The notes: generated from the letters alone by a model not told the origin. 64,000 bases of DNA from Peptostreptococcaceae bacterium (GCA_027064135.1 JAMOQG010000145.1:1-64000), one strand, 5' to 3'. Counted from the stretch's first letter, positions 47,499 through 58,021 are shown. Numbers and translations are program-made.

Positions 47499-48216
47499 TA
47501 TTTTGTCTAAGAACTTCATACATTAAAATTGAAGCTGCAACAGATGCATTTAAAGATTCTATTTTACCTTTCATAGGAATATTTACAATAAAATCACATT
47601 TATCTTTAACAAGACGTCTTATTCCACTTCCTTCACTACCTACTACTATAGCAATATTTCCTTTTAAATCAGATTCAAAATATGGTTTTTCTCCATCCAT
47701 ATCAGCTGCTGTAATCCAATAACCTTTTTCTTTTAATTCATCAATCGCTCTAGCTATATTTGTAACTTTACAAACAGGAACATATTCTGAAGCACCTACA
47801 GAAACTTTAGTTACAATAGGTGTAATTTCAACAGATCTGTTTTTAGGAATCACTACAAGATCCACTCCTGTTGCATCAGCTGTTCTTAAAATTGCTCCAA
47901 AATTATGAGGATCCTGAATATTATCACAAATTAATATAAATCCATTTCCTTCAATTTTATTAATAGCAATATTAAAATTACTATAATTATAATTTTCAAC
48001 TTCAGCAATAACACCTTGATAATTTTCAATTGTAGCAATTTTTTCGATTTCTTCTTTTTCTAAAAAGCTTAACTTAATTTTTCTTTCTTTTGCGATTTTT
48101 TCGATTTCACGAATAGATTCTTTTTTTACATTAAGTGAAATGAAAATTTCATAAACTTTTTTTTTAGTTTTTAAAAATTCATATACTGCATTTCTTCCTT
48201 CTATTTTTCTATTCAT
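47491..48216 (-). CDS. rlmB: 23S rRNA 2'-O-ribose methyltransferase, RlmB/TrmH family
   Basis: SpoU-class knotted methyltransferase. Motif 1 NIQDPHNFGAILRTADATGVDLVVI, motif 2 IAVVGSEGSGIRRLVK and motif 3 IPMKGKIESLNASVAASILMYEVLRQ are intact, and the N-terminal L30e-like RNA-binding domain (NRKIEGRNAVYEFLKTKKKVYEIFI) is present. 241 aa. By analogy it methylates G2251 (E. coli numbering) of 23S rRNA. It lies 9 nt after thyX. Confidence 0.93.
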   Translation of the reverse strand: MNRKIEGRNAVYEFLKTKKKVYEIFISLNVKKESIREIEKIAKERKIKLSFLEKEEIEKIATIENYQGVIAEVENYNYSNFNIAINKIEGNGFILICDNIQDPHNFGAILRTADATGVDLVVIPKNRSVEITPIVTKVSVGASEYVPVCKVTNIARAIDELKEKGYWITAADMDGEKPYFESDLKGNIAIVVGSEGSGIRRLVKDKCDFIVNIPMKGKIESLNASVAASILMYEVLRQNNG

Positions 48217-48225
48217 TATTTCTCC

Positions 48226-48984
48226 TTATATATTTTTAAATTTCTCTCTCACTTCATTTATTTTTCCACAAGTCATATTTCCTTCAGGACATATCCCATT
48301 CATACAACTTGGACCAGCATTTTTGAAAAGTACAGGAGAAACTGATTTCACTTGTCTTAAAACTTCAATAGCCATTTCCCTTATTTCCCACTGAGCTCTA
48401 TTACAACATCTATGTTTAAAGAAATTCATTAAACTTCGAGCATTCATTGTAAAAACAATTTTCGTTTCACATGCATTCGGAAAGACAAAACGAGCATCCT
48501 CAATTGCTTTTTTAGTTGCAAGACTCATAGCTTTTTTTTCACTATTACCTTCTTTAATAAAAGTTTCAATATGTTCTTTAGCTAAAATATCAACTAATTT
48601 ATTATAATATTTCTGATCATTTTCCATTGCTTCAATAAATATTTTTTTTGCAATATCATTTTTTTTAATTTCAGGCGGAATAATATATTCAAATTGTTCA
48701 AGTTTTACATACCTCTGAGATTGTTGAGAATAACTTGCAAGCCTATGCCTAACCAACTGATGCGTAAGAACTCTACTTACACCTTCAATAGCAAATGTAT
48801 AAGATACATGTTCAATTGGTGATTCATGACCAATATCCATTAACATATTTACAAATTTCTCAGTATTCTTCTCTGTTAAGTTATTTTGAATTTCATCAAC
48901 ACCAACAGCTGAATAACATAATTTTGCTGCAGATGCCACAACTTTCTCAGCGTCCGGAGTGTAAGCTATTAATTTAACTTTCAT
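48226..48984 (-). CDS. thyX: Flavin-dependent thymidylate synthase
   Basis: Makes dTMP from dUMP using FADH2 and methylene-THF. The ThyX motif RHRxxSxxxxSxR is seen as [14 protein letters not shown] near residue 80, with [14 protein letters not shown] before it and the C-terminal [26 protein letters not shown]. 252 aa. Its presence means thyA may be absent. The start overlaps the end of the upstream small gene by 11 nt. Confidence 0.96.
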   Translation of the reverse strand: MKVKLIAYTPDAEKVVASAAKLCYSAVGVDEIQNNLTEKNTEKFVNMLMDIGHESPIEHVSYTFAIEGVSRVLTHQLVRHRLASYSQQSQRYVKLEQFEYIIPPEIKKNDIAKKIFIEAMENDQKYYNKLVDILAKEHIETFIKEGNSEKKAMSLATKKAIEDARFVFPNACETKIVFTMNARSLMNFFKHRCCNRAQWEIREMAIEVLRQVKSVSPVLFKNAGPSCMNGICPEGNMTCGKINEVREKFKNI

Positions 48985-49300
48985 TTTTCACCTTACTTTC
49001 ATCATACTCAATTTTTATTTTAATATCTGAAAAAGGAAGTACCCCTAAAATATATTTTCTGATTCTACCAATATAAATAATTTTATCATCTTCAGTTTTT
49101 TCTTCTTTAGTAATTTTTACTAATCTATATTTAATAATTGTATTATTATAAGTTTGTTCAATCGTTTTCTCAATATCTTCTTTAAATACAATATCAAAAC
49201 CATCTAAATTTTTCACTTCATCAAAATACAAAGATTTTGAAAACAACAAAAACATGCTTACTACTATAATTACAAGTAAACTCCATTCTCTATTATTCAT
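48974..49300 (-). CDS. Small membrane-anchored protein of unknown function
   Basis: One N-terminal membrane helix ([22 protein letters not shown]) and an outer domain with an alternating beta-like pattern ([44 protein letters not shown]). ATG 49300 follows AGGAG; the track start at 49318 is earlier in the mrnC gene. It overlaps mrnC by 8 nt and thyX by 11 nt, so it belongs to the cysS-mrnC-thyX-rlmB operon. I do not recognise the family. Confidence 0.7.
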   Translation of the reverse strand: MNNREWSLLVIIVVSMFLLFSKSLYFDEVKNLDGFDIVFKEDIEKTIEQTYNNTIIKYRLVKITKEEKTEDDKIIYIGRIRKYILGVLPFSDIKIKIEYDESKVKNES

Positions 49301-49727
49301 CTTCACTCCTTGCATCAATTAATTTAATGCTTTCTTTAATAATTTGAAAAATCCTATTATTATTACCAGTTAGATATAAATATCCTAAAAGAGCTTCAAA
49401 ACCAGTTGCGTATTTATAGTCACTTACATTCGCATTTTTTGGCGGCGTTGATTTCTGATTCCTGCCTCTTTTTATAATAGACCATTCTTTTTCAGTTAAA
49501 AAGTTTTCTAAATTTCTAGCCACATATCCTTGAGAAGATGCATTTACATACGATACAGCCATTTTATTAAGCTCATGTATTTTCGACTTTTGTGTATTAA
49601 TTAAATACGTTCTAATATGAACTTCATATATTACATCACCTAAATATGCTAATTTAATAGGGCTTGTCATAGTAAGTTCATCACCAGATAATTTTTCGAT
49701 TCCCATTACTTCTAAAAAACTTTCCAT
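49293..49727 (-). CDS. mrnC: Mini-ribonuclease 3
   Basis: Dimeric RNase III-fold enzyme without the dsRNA-binding domain; matures 23S rRNA ends in Firmicutes. The signature SPIKLAYLGDVIYEVHIRTYLI has the catalytic Asp, and YKYATGFEALLGYLYLTGN has the paired Glu. About 144 aa. The start may be GTG 49733 or ATG 49727; neither is strongly favoured. Placed after cysS as in most Firmicutes. Confidence 0.93.
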   Translation of the reverse strand: MESFLEVMGIEKLSGDELTMTSPIKLAYLGDVIYEVHIRTYLINTQKSKIHELNKMAVSYVNASSQGYVARNLENFLTEKEWSIIKRGRNQKSTPPKNANVSDYKYATGFEALLGYLYLTGNNNRIFQIIKESIKLIDARSEDE

Positions 49728-49733
49728 ATCCAC

Positions 49734-51119
49734 CTACTTAATAATTCTCCACTTAACACCTTCAGGCGTATCCATCAATTCTATTCCTCTTGAATCTAAC
49801 TCACCTCTTATTTCATCAGCTAATTTATAATCTTTATTTTTTCTAGCATCTTGTCTTTTTTTAATTAACTCTTCAATTTCTGCATCAACATCTTCAGCTT
49901 TATTAACAATACCCAAAACATCAGTAAGTTCATTAAACATATCAATTGCAAACCCAACAGTTTCTTTTGAAATTTTTGAATCTAACATAATATTCATATC
50001 TTTTGCTAGCTCAAAAATAACAGCTATACCATTTGCAGTATTAAAATCATCATCCATTTTTTCAATGAATTCTTCTTTACGTTTAAGAATTTGAGCTTTA
50101 ATTTCTGAATCAATTTCTCCTGATATTGCATTTTCAAATAAAAACTCCAAATTATTTTTTGCATTATACAGTCTATCCAAACCTTTTTGAGAACTTATTA
50201 TTAAATCTTCACTAAAATTAACAGGACTTTTATAATGAGCTGAAAGTAAAAAGAATCTAATAACTTCAGCATCGTATTTTTCTAAAATTTCTCTAACAGT
50301 AAAGAAATTTCCTTTTGATTTACTCATTTTTTTATTATCAATATTAATATATCCATTATGCATCCAATAATTTGCATAAGGTTTTGAAGTTTTTCCTTCA
50401 CTTTGAGCAATTTCATTTTCATGATGCGGGAAAATTAAATCTTGTCCACCAGCATGAATATCAAAATTATCTCCTAATAAAGTAGTACTCATTACAGAAC
50501 ATTCAATATGCCATCCAGGTCTTCCTTCTCCCCATGGGCTTTCCCAACTAGGTTCACCAGGTTTCTTATTTTTCCATAAAACAAAATCCATCGGACTTTT
50601 TTTATCAGTATTTATTTCAACTCTTGAACCTGCTCTAATTTCATCAATATTCTGTTTTGACAATTTTCCATAATCTTCAAATTTTTCAACACTATAATAT
50701 ACATTTCCATTTACTTCATATCCATAACCTTTTTCAATTAAAGCTTCTACAAATTCAATTATTTCATTAATATACTCAGAAACTTTTGGATGATGTGTAG
50801 CTCTTTTGATCCCAAGAGCATCAGCATCTTTAAAATATTCCTCAATATATCTTTCGCTTACTTCTTTTGAACTAATATTTTCCTCAATTGATTTATTAAT
50901 TATTTTATCATCTATATCAGTAAAATTTTGAACATAATTTACAGTATATCCCTTATATTCCATATATCTTCTAAAAGCATCAAACATTAAAAAAGGTCTC
51001 GCATTACCAATATGAAAAAAATTATAAACAGTTGGTCCGCAAACATACATATTTACAATGTTTTCATTCATTGATTTAAACTCTTCTTTCTTTCTTGTCA
51101 ACGTATTATATATTTTCAT
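49734..51119 (-). CDS. cysS: Cysteinyl-tRNA synthetase
   Basis: Class I synthetase. The HIGH motif appears as FFHIGNARP, the KMSKS as [10 protein letters not shown], and zinc ligands lie in [10 protein letters not shown] and [10 protein letters not shown] with HHENE. The start is ATG 51119 ([14 protein letters not shown]), with the track's upstream ATG 51128 less likely. 461 aa. First gene of a long operon reading toward sigH; its own promoter is at 51177-51205. No cysE lies beside it. Confidence 0.97.
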   Translation of the reverse strand: MKIYNTLTRKKEEFKSMNENIVNMYVCGPTVYNFFHIGNARPFLMFDAFRRYMEYKGYTVNYVQNFTDIDDKIINKSIEENISSKEVSERYIEEYFKDADALGIKRATHHPKVSEYINEIIEFVEALIEKGYGYEVNGNVYYSVEKFEDYGKLSKQNIDEIRAGSRVEINTDKKSPMDFVLWKNKKPGEPSWESPWGEGRPGWHIECSVMSTTLLGDNFDIHAGGQDLIFPHHENEIAQSEGKTSKPYANYWMHNGYINIDNKKMSKSKGNFFTVREILEKYDAEVIRFFLLSAHYKSPVNFSEDLIISSQKGLDRLYNAKNNLEFLFENAISGEIDSEIKAQILKRKEEFIEKMDDDFNTANGIAVIFELAKDMNIMLDSKISKETVGFAIDMFNELTDVLGIVNKAEDVDAEIEELIKKRQDARKNKDYKLADEIRGELDSRGIELMDTPEGVKWRIIK

Positions 51120-51176
51120 ATTAATCATCCTTCTTCTCTTAATAAATCCAACTTACTACTATATTCTTGTGCATTT

Positions 51177-51205
51177 ATCTTAACAAAGATTTATGTTTAT
51201 ATCAA
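51177..51205 (-). promoter_or_regulatory. cysS promoter
   Basis: Minus-strand TTGATA (51200-51205), 17 nt, TAAGAT (51177-51182). About 60 nt upstream of cysS. No T-box leader is seen. Confidence 0.6.
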
Positions 51206-51224
51206 GTTTTACTTTCTTTACTTC

Positions 51225-51253
51225 TTGTTTTTTATCTTCATAACTTATATAAT
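51225..51253 (+). promoter_or_regulatory. Promoter of the Cys-rich protein gene
   Basis: Plus-strand TTGTTT (51225-51230), 17 nt, perfect TATAAT (51248-51253). Transcription would start right before the ribosome binding site GGGGTGA, giving a very short leader. Confidence 0.5.
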
Positions 51254-51269
51254 ATTGTGGGGTGATTAT

Positions 51270-51533
51270 ATGAGCGAATATTATAAGTTTTTTCAAAATT
51301 CTAAATGCGAATATTTTCCATGTCATAAAGGTGTAAAAGAAGAAGATTTCAATTGTCTTTTCTGTTACTGTCCGCTTTATATGCTCGGCGAAGATTGTGG
51401 TGGTAATTTCACTTACACACATGGAATAAAAGATTGTTCAAAATGTACGATTCCGCACCAAAAAAACAGCTATAGTTATATAATGAGTAAAATGGATCTT
51501 GTAATTAATAGAACTATGAAAAAAGAAGATTAA
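51270..51533 (+). CDS. Cysteine-rich small domain protein (PF04071-like)
   Basis: An 87-aa protein with nine cysteines in a conserved layout: NSKCEYFPCHKGV ... FNCLFCYCPLYMLGEDCGGNFTYTHGIKDCSKCTIPH. This is the Cys-rich small domain common in anaerobic Firmicutes, probably metal-binding; its function is not known, though relatives sometimes sit near cobalamin genes. ATG 51270 has GGGGTGA at 5 nt; the track start (51225) is inside the promoter. The stop codon lies within the terminator stem. Confidence 0.85.
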   Translation: MSEYYKFFQNSKCEYFPCHKGVKEEDFNCLFCYCPLYMLGEDCGGNFTYTHGIKDCSKCTIPHQKNSYSYIMSKMDLVINRTMKKED

Positions 51534-51550
51534 TATTTCTTCTTTTTTTG
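51519..51550 (+). terminator. Terminator overlapping the Cys-rich gene stop
   Basis: An 11-bp stem AAAAAAGAAGA/TCTTCTTTTTT (51519-51529 with 51538-51548) followed by T-rich sequence. The rest of the gap to gltX (51551-51584) is almost all T and A. Confidence 0.7.
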
Positions 51551-51584
51551 ATTTTTGATTTTTTTTATTTTTTTTATTTTTTTC

Positions 51585-51613
51585 TTAACAATATTTCAAT
51601 CTTATTATATGAT
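51585..51613 (+). promoter_or_regulatory. gltX promoter
   Basis: TTAACA (51585-51590), 17 nt, TATGAT (51608-51613), about 37 nt ahead of gltX. Confidence 0.6.
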
Positions 51614-51650
51614 ATTAAAAGTGTAAAATGTAATAAGGAGGAAGAAGAAT

Positions 51651-53126
51651 ATGACGGTAAGAGTAAGATTTGCGCCAAGTCCAACAGGATATGTTCATAT
51701 AGGCGGTTTAAGAACAGCTTTATATAATTATTTATTCGCAAAAAAAATGAATGGTACTTATTTAATGAGAATAGAAGATACTGATAGAACAAGATATGTT
51801 GAAGGTGCAATAGAAAATTTAATTCACGCAATGGAATGGTCAGGAGTTATTCACAGTGAAGGCCCATTTATAGAAAATGGCGAAATTGTTCAAAAAGGTG
51901 AATTCGGACCATATATTCAATCAGAAAGATTAGGTCTTTATCAAAAATATGTTGATCAATTAATAGAAGAAGATAAAGCATATTACTGTTTCTGTACAAA
52001 AGAAAGACTTGAAAATGTTAGATCTATTCAAAAGGCTCAAGGAAAAATCACTAAATACGACGGCTTCTGTAGAGGTATTGATAAAGAAGAAGCTAAGAAA
52101 CGTGTTGAAAACGGAGAAGATTATGTTATAAGACTTAAACTTCCAGCAAATAAAATAATAGAATTTGAAGATGTTGTAAGAGGAAAAGTTTCTGTAAATA
52201 CAAATGACCTTGATGATCAAGTGTTAATGAAAAGCGATGGATTCCCAACATATCATTTAGCAGTAATAGTTGATGACCATTTAATGGGCATTACTCATAT
52301 TATTAGAGGTGAAGAATGGCTTCCATCAACACCAAAGCATGTTTATCTTTACGAAGCATTTGGATGGGATTCACCAAAATATGTTCATTTGCCAAATATA
52401 TTAAATGATGAAAGAAAAAAATTATCAAAACGTCAAGGCGATGTTGCTGTTGGTGATTTCAGAAAAAAAGGTTATTTAGCTGAAGGTTTAATAAACTATA
52501 TTTCACTTGTTGGTTGGACTCCAGATGATAATGAAGAAATTATGAATATGGACGAATTGATTGAAAAGTTTAGTCTTGAAAGAGTTTCGAAATCAAGCGG
52601 AGTATTTGATGTTAAAAAACTTAACTGGGTTAATGCTCACTATATTAAAAAATTAGATGTAGATGATTTAACAAATAGATGTATTCCATATTTCATTGAA
52701 GAAGGCATTATTAACGAAGACGAAAAAGATTCAAAATATGAATGGATGAAAAAAATAGTTTCTATCAGTCAAGAAAACATTTCTTATTTAGCAGAAATTA
52801 TTGATAGAGCTCAAATTTTTTTAGGAGAAGAAGTTAAACCAGAGGATGATAATGCTGCTGAAACTTTAAAATTGCCTCACGTTCCTGAAATGCTTAAAGT
52901 ATTTAATAAACATATTCAAGAAAACGAACTTTCAGATGAATTTTTAAAAGGTATTTTCAAGCTAGTTCAAACCGAGACAGGTCATAAAGGGAAAAATCTA
53001 TTTATGCCAGTTAGAATCGCATTAACAGGTCAAAATCATGGTCCTGATATGAAAGCAACAATTAGCATTCTTGGTAAAGAATTAATAGAAAAAAGAATAA
53101 ATTACTCAATTAACAACTATTGTTAA
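51651..53126 (+). CDS. gltX: Glutamyl-tRNA synthetase
   Basis: Class I synthetase charging tRNA-Glu (and possibly tRNA-Gln when GatCAB is used). The HIGH motif is [27 protein letters not shown] and KMSKS appears as [40 protein letters not shown] marks the anticodon-binding half. 491 aa, with AAGGAGGAAG before the ATG. It stands alone with its own promoter and terminator instead of the common gltX-cysE-cysS arrangement. Confidence 0.96.
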   Translation: MTVRVRFAPSPTGYVHIGGLRTALYNYLFAKKMNGTYLMRIEDTDRTRYVEGAIENLIHAMEWSGVIHSEGPFIENGEIVQKGEFGPYIQSERLGLYQKYVDQLIEEDKAYYCFCTKERLENVRSIQKAQGKITKYDGFCRGIDKEEAKKRVENGEDYVIRLKLPANKIIEFEDVVRGKVSVNTNDLDDQVLMKSDGFPTYHLAVIVDDHLMGITHIIRGEEWLPSTPKHVYLYEAFGWDSPKYVHLPNILNDERKKLSKRQGDVAVGDFRKKGYLAEGLINYISLVGWTPDDNEEIMNMDELIEKFSLERVSKSSGVFDVKKLNWVNAHYIKKLDVDDLTNRCIPYFIEEGIINEDEKDSKYEWMKKIVSISQENISYLAEIIDRAQIFLGEEVKPEDDNAAETLKLPHVPEMLKVFNKHIQENELSDEFLKGIFKLVQTETGHKGKNLFMPVRIALTGQNHGPDMKATISILGKELIEKRINYSINNYC

Positions 53127-53130
53127 TATG

Positions 53131-53162
53131 AAAATAGAGCTCAAAATGAGCTCTATTTTTTT
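53131..53162. terminator. Bidirectional terminator between gltX and the phosphohexomutase gene
   Basis: A 12-bp stem AAAATAGAGCTC/GAGCTCTATTTT with a 5-nt loop, flanked by T-runs on both sides. It overlaps the stop codon (TAG) of the convergent minus-strand gene. Confidence 0.9.
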
Positions 53163-54817
53163 ATTGCTTCAACAAAATAATTTTTAATATTTTTTAACCT
53201 TCCAATACTTTCAGTTTTATTCTCACCTTTAACAGAAAAATATATTTTAAGTTTTGGTTCAGTTCCTGAAGGTCTTAAAGCAACCCATGAATCATTTTCA
53301 AGAAAATATTTAATAACATTTTCTTTTCTTAATCCTGTATTATCATACAGATAATCTATTTTACTAACTACGGTTTGATTTAACATTTCTTTTATTTCTT
53401 TTTCTCTAAATGTTTTCATGATATTTTTAATTTTTTTATTTCCTTCAATTCCTTCAAATTTAAAAGACTCTAAATCCTCTGAATAATAACCATATTTTTT
53501 ATACATTTCTTCAATTTTTTCATATAAACTATAACCTTCATTTTTATAATATGCAGCCATTTCTACAATTAGCATAGATGAAATCACACCATCTTTATCT
53601 CTAACCTCAGTACCATATAAATAGCCAAAGCTTTCTTCATATCCAAAAACAAATTCATCCTCTGTTGAATCAAATTCAGTAATTTTTTCACCTATATATT
53701 TAAAACCTGTTAAAGTAGAAAAACTTTTAATCCCATATTCATTCGCAATTTTTTCGCCAATTGTAGAAGTTACAATTGTATTAAGAATCACTCCATTTTT
53801 AGGTAAATCTTTTTTTGTTGATAAAATATATTCAGCTAATAATGCTCCAATTTGATTTCCTGTTAAATTTATATATTCATTATTATCATTTTTCACCATA
53901 ACTCCAACTCTATCACAATCTGGATCTGTTGCTAAAATTAGATCATAATCGTTTTTTTCTGCTTGTTTTAATGCTAAAGTATACGATTCTCTTTCCTCAG
54001 GATTCGGAACATTTACCGTTGAAAATTTAACATCTTGTTCCATTTGTTCTTTAACAACATCTAATTTTTTCAATCCTCTTCGTCTTAAAATTTTAGGAAC
54101 TGGTATTTTACCTGTTCCATGAAGCGGAGAATATAAAACTTTAATATCAGAATTTTCTATAGAATCATTAATTTTCATAGAATAAATATAATCTAAAAAA
54201 TCATTTTCATTATTTTCTAAAATCATTTCTAATTTATTGTTTTTAACTGCTTCTTTTTCATTAATATTTAAAACATCCTTAAAAATATCCGAATTATTAA
54301 TTTCAGAAATTATTTGATTTGCTACTTCAGGATCTATTTGATACCCATCACTATTATAAACTTTATAACCATTATAAATCGAAGGATTATGAGAAGCAGT
54401 AATTACAACTCCCATAGTAGCATTTAATTTTCTAACAGCAAATGATAATTCAGGTACAGGTCTTGCTTCTTTAAATAAATACACTTTAATATTGTTAGCT
54501 GCCAATACTAATGCAGTTTTTTTTGCAAACTCTTTGGATTTATATCTAGTATCATATGCAATTACAACAGTTGGATTAGCACCTTTTATAATATTGTTAA
54601 TGTAATTTGCAACACCTTGAGTCGCTCTTGAAACTGTATATTCATTAATTCTATTTGAACCAATACCAATAATCCCTCTTAAACCACCTGTTCCAAATTC
54701 TAAATTTTTATAAAATCTTTCTTTAATTTCATTTTCATTATCTGAAATGTTCATTAATTTACTTTTATCATTTTCATTTACATTTTTTAACCAATAATCA
54801 AATTCTGTTTTATACAT
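53153..54817 (-). CDS. Phosphoglucomutase/phosphomannomutase (alpha-D-phosphohexomutase)
   Basis: Moves phosphate between C1 and C6 of glucose or mannose. The phosphoserine loop is VVITASHNPSIYNGYKVY, the metal loop ATDPDCDRVGV, the sugar-specificity loop FGYEESFGYL and the phosphate loop RPSGTEPKLKIYF. 554 aa from ATG 54817, which has AAAGGAC upstream. In this locus it probably links Glc-1-P or Man-1-P to glycolysis. The exact sugar preference cannot be read from sequence. Confidence 0.93.
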   Translation of the reverse strand: MYKTEFDYWLKNVNENDKSKLMNISDNENEIKERFYKNLEFGTGGLRGIIGIGSNRINEYTVSRATQGVANYINNIIKGANPTVVIAYDTRYKSKEFAKKTALVLAANNIKVYLFKEARPVPELSFAVRKLNATMGVVITASHNPSIYNGYKVYNSDGYQIDPEVANQIISEINNSDIFKDVLNINEKEAVKNNKLEMILENNENDFLDYIYSMKINDSIENSDIKVLYSPLHGTGKIPVPKILRRRGLKKLDVVKEQMEQDVKFSTVNVPNPEERESYTLALKQAEKNDYDLILATDPDCDRVGVMVKNDNNEYINLTGNQIGALLAEYILSTKKDLPKNGVILNTIVTSTIGEKIANEYGIKSFSTLTGFKYIGEKITEFDSTEDEFVFGYEESFGYLYGTEVRDKDGVISSMLIVEMAAYYKNEGYSLYEKIEEMYKKYGYYSEDLESFKFEGIEGNKKIKNIMKTFREKEIKEMLNQTVVSKIDYLYDNTGLRKENVIKYFLENDSWVALRPSGTEPKLKIYFSVKGENKTESIGRLKNIKNYFVEAIKK

Positions 54818-54831
54818 TATAAGTCCTTTCA

Positions 54832-55764
54832 TTAATTATAAATATTTAAAGCCATTAATGCAGCCCCAACCACTGGAGAATGCTCTAAATCAACTATTTC
54901 AACATCATCAATATTATTTAATAATTTTTTATTAAAAATATTATCAAAAACATCCGAATCAAAATTTCCTCCAACTTTTACAATTTTTATTATTTCATTT
55001 TCAATGCGAATTTTATTATTTACAGCTTTTACCATATTTATAAGCGCATCGATACCATTATTTAAAATTTCAATTGCAGAAATTTCTCCTTCATCTGCAC
55101 ACTCAATTACGACTTTTGAAAGTTGAGCAATTTCAGTTCTATTAAGTTTTTTTTCATATAACATTTTATTAATAATAAATTCATCATCCTCATTTAAATA
55201 TTCTTTAATTCTTCTTGCTAATAAATCTTTTTCATTTCTTCCATCAAAGCATTTTAACATATGTGATATAGCTTTTAAACCAAAATAATAACCACTACCT
55301 TCATCATCAGCAATATATCCCCATCCACCTGATCTAAAAGTAACATCGTTAATGTTTTTTCCATAACAAACAGACCCAGTACCACTAATTAACAAAATTC
55401 CTGCTTCTCCAGATAACCCACCATAAAGCGCAATTTCAGCGTCATTTACAATACGGATTTTATTATTTTCTATTAAATTATATTTCGAAAAAAGTTTTTT
55501 AATGATTTCTAAATCTTTTTCAGTAGAAACTCCACCTAATCCAATAACTAAATAATCTAATTTCTTTTTAATTATTTTAGAATTAGTCCAAGCATTATTA
55601 AGAGCTAGTATTATATTCTCTTCAGTTTCTTTTAAAATTACAGTATCAATACTAGATGCTCCTGATTGTCCTGTCCCTAAAATTTCACCTAATTCATTCA
55701 TTAAAACAGCTCTTGTATTAGTTCCTCCACCATCAATTCCTGCCACAATAATGTTGCTTTTCAT
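54832..55764 (-). CDS. BadF/BadG-type sugar kinase (N-acetylglucosamine kinase-like)
   Basis: ASKHA-fold ATPase. The phosphate-1 motif GIDGGGTNTRAVLMNELG, the catalytic region NDAEIALYGG and the phosphate-2 motif LISGTGSVCYG, then GSGYYFGLKAISHML, match the BadF/BadG/BcrA/BcrD family, whose non-benzoyl members phosphorylate GlcNAc or related hexoses. 310 aa. Placed between manA (12 nt) and the mutase (14 nt). It is a plausible kinase for sugars released by the hydrolases of this locus. Confidence 0.8.
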   Translation of the reverse strand: MKSNIIVAGIDGGGTNTRAVLMNELGEILGTGQSGASSIDTVILKETEENIILALNNAWTNSKIIKKKLDYLVIGLGGVSTEKDLEIIKKLFSKYNLIENNKIRIVNDAEIALYGGLSGEAGILLISGTGSVCYGKNINDVTFRSGGWGYIADDEGSGYYFGLKAISHMLKCFDGRNEKDLLARRIKEYLNEDDEFIINKMLYEKKLNRTEIAQLSKVVIECADEGEISAIEILNNGIDALINMVKAVNNKIRIENEIIKIVKVGGNFDSDVFDNIFNKKLLNNIDDVEIVDLEHSPVVGAALMALNIYN

Positions 55765-55776
55765 TATATCAACTCA

Positions 55777-56754
55777 CTAATATCTAATATTCTCAATAAT
55801 TTCATTTTCAATTTTTTTAATATCCGGTACATAAGTTTTTAAAATTTCAAGTTCTCCTACAATTTTATAATCACCTAAAGTTGCAGGAATCATTACTGTT
55901 TCACCAATATTTATCGTTTCAGTTCCTAAATCATATTCAATAATACCATTTCCACCAATACATGTGATTAAATAAAATCTTTCGTTATCGCTTTTTTCTT
56001 CAATTTTTGTTTTAATAATATATTTTTCAAGCATAAAGTTTTTATCGTAACAATAATAAATTTTCTTATAATCATCATTTTCATAGGATAATCCATAACT
56101 TTTTTCAGCTAATAAACTCAAATCAATTACATCCATTGCTTTTTTAATATGTAATTTTCTTCCATTATCTCCATCATAAACTCTATAAGTGACATCAGAA
56201 TTTTGTTGTATTTCTAAAACTAACACACCTTTCATCGAATGTATTAATCCACTTTTAATAAAATAAACATCGCCTTCTTTTACATTTACTTTATTAACAT
56301 ATTTTTTAATTTCATTATTTCCGATTGCTAACTCTAATTCCTCTTTATTACAATCTTTCGCTCCAAGATACATATATGCGTCTTTATCAGCTTTTAAAAC
56401 AACCCACGCTTCAGTTTTACCTAAATCATTTTCATTTTCAATTGCATATTTATCATCCGGATGAACTTGAATAGATAATTCAGTACTAGAATCAAGAAAT
56501 TTTAATAATAAAGGAAATCTATCTACATCAATTTTATTGCCAATTAATTTTTCTTTTTCAATATCAATTATTTCTTGTAAATTTTTCCCATTATATTTAC
56601 CATTTGTAATAATATTTTTTCCGTTTTGTCTGCAACTCACTTCCCAACTTTCACCTATCTGATATTCTGAATTTATATCTGTTTTTATTTCTTTTAATTT
56701 ATTACCAGCCCACACTTTATTAACATAAATTGATTTAAATTTTAATGGATACAT
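55777..56754 (-). CDS. manA: Mannose-6-phosphate isomerase, class I
   Basis: Converts mannose 6-phosphate to fructose 6-phosphate. Zinc ligands are in LSIQVHPDD, LGKTEAWVVL and SGLIHSMKGVLVLEIQQNSDVTYRVYD. It starts YPLKFKSIYVNKVWAG, typical of the short Firmicutes form (325 aa). AAAAGGAG precedes ATG 56754. Its place in the GH92 locus supports mannose as a product. Confidence 0.95.
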   Translation of the reverse strand: MYPLKFKSIYVNKVWAGNKLKEIKTDINSEYQIGESWEVSCRQNGKNIITNGKYNGKNLQEIIDIEKEKLIGNKIDVDRFPLLLKFLDSSTELSIQVHPDDKYAIENENDLGKTEAWVVLKADKDAYMYLGAKDCNKEELELAIGNNEIKKYVNKVNVKEGDVYFIKSGLIHSMKGVLVLEIQQNSDVTYRVYDGDNGRKLHIKKAMDVIDLSLLAEKSYGLSYENDDYKKIYYCYDKNFMLEKYIIKTKIEEKSDNERFYLITCIGGNGIIEYDLGTETINIGETVMIPATLGDYKIVGELEILKTYVPDIKKIENEIIENIRY

Positions 56755-56797
56755 TTTTTGCTCCTTTTCAAGTTACACTCACTTATCATAACATATT

Positions 56798-57991
56798 TTA
56801 TCTTGACATATTACCGGATTGCTTTTCTCCAAATAAAATTGAAAGAACCTCTTTCCAATCATTTCGCTGCTTTTTATACTTAGCAATAAAATCAATTCCC
56901 GCTCTTTTACCATCAAAAATAATTTTCATATTTTCCATAGTTCCTTGATAGTTTTCAATTTCTCCTTGCGCTAGATAATGCATGCCCAACATTTGCATAT
57001 AATCTTTAGCACGCACTTCAAAATCATCTTTAATAAATATACCTGGATATAACATCATATCATCAATAGTAATTTGTTCTAACTCAAAATGCTTCTGCAA
57101 TGATTTTAATTTTTGCCTAGCATATTTAAATCTGTAAAAATCAGCTCTTGCCTTTTTCCACTCTACACTATGATATTTTGGAGGCATATGAGTAATTTTC
57201 AACTGATTATCAAAAAGAATATTATATCCAAACATTCGAGCATTAAATAAATAATCCATATCTTCTCCACGATGTACATAAATATCATAACAAATATCCT
57301 TTGTTACGTTTTTTGTTAAAACCATATTTCCACCTAAAGCAATTGCTGTTGGTGCAAATCTTTCTTCTGATTCAATTAAAGCTTCAAATGTATCATTCAT
57401 ATACTGTGCTTTATTCCAACCACCATATCGCCAAAATGGCAAATTATCTGTAGACACCTTATAGCTTCCATCTGTAAGATAATAACCAGCTTTTCCATAA
57501 AGTTTTCCATATTTTGTTTCTTCATTTATTGATTCTAATGCTTTCTTAAAATAATCCCTATCTTCAATTATTTCATCATCATCTAAGAATATAGCTAGAT
57601 CAATATCATTCATTATAACTGGAAGAAGCGAAAAATTTCTTGCTTGCGAATATCCCTTAAATTCAAAAAGATAAGCCAATTCTTTTTTATCACCAAGTTT
57701 CCTAATACATTCCAGTAAATAATTATATGAAAACAACTCTATTTTTAACTTCCCCTTATACGGTTTTAGATATTCATCTAAATATTTTTGCACTTTTTCA
57801 TTCAAAACACTTTTATTACTAATTCCAATAATATATATTGGTATATTTTCCATTTCTTTAAACGTCACCAAATTATCTAATAACTTAAATAAAGTTCCTT
57901 TAGTATTTAGCGGTGTTGGATGATCAAAAATTACTTCTTCTCCTGCATTTAACTCTCCCCAATATGTTGGAACAACAACTACTGTTTTCAT
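56798..57991 (-). CDS. GT-A-fold glycosyltransferase-like protein
   Basis: A 397-aa soluble protein. It starts like a family 2 transferase (MKTVVVVPTYWGE) and carries a DDD metal-binding motif in DLAIFLDDDEIIEDRDYF (137-139), followed by GGNMVLTKNV and HRGEDMDYLFNARMFGYNI. No membrane segment or signal is seen. Sugar donor and acceptor are unknown; its place in a catabolic locus is odd and it could act in reverse or make a storage glycan. It lies 43 nt before manA. Confidence 0.65.
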   Translation of the reverse strand: MKTVVVVPTYWGELNAGEEVIFDHPTPLNTKGTLFKLLDNLVTFKEMENIPIYIIGISNKSVLNEKVQKYLDEYLKPYKGKLKIELFSYNYLLECIRKLGDKKELAYLFEFKGYSQARNFSLLPVIMNDIDLAIFLDDDEIIEDRDYFKKALESINEETKYGKLYGKAGYYLTDGSYKVSTDNLPFWRYGGWNKAQYMNDTFEALIESEERFAPTAIALGGNMVLTKNVTKDICYDIYVHRGEDMDYLFNARMFGYNILFDNQLKITHMPPKYHSVEWKKARADFYRFKYARQKLKSLQKHFELEQITIDDMMLYPGIFIKDDFEVRAKDYMQMLGMHYLAQGEIENYQGTMENMKIIFDGKRAGIDFIAKYKKQRNDWKEVLSILFGEKQSGNMSR

Positions 57992-58021
57992 TTTATTTAA
58001 ACTCCTTCGTTCTGCTATTAA

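Noticed and set aside
51534-51584. Poly-T tract before gltX as a repeat or regulatory element
   Set aside because: Best explained as terminator tail plus AT-rich spacer; no periodic or palindromic signal beyond that.
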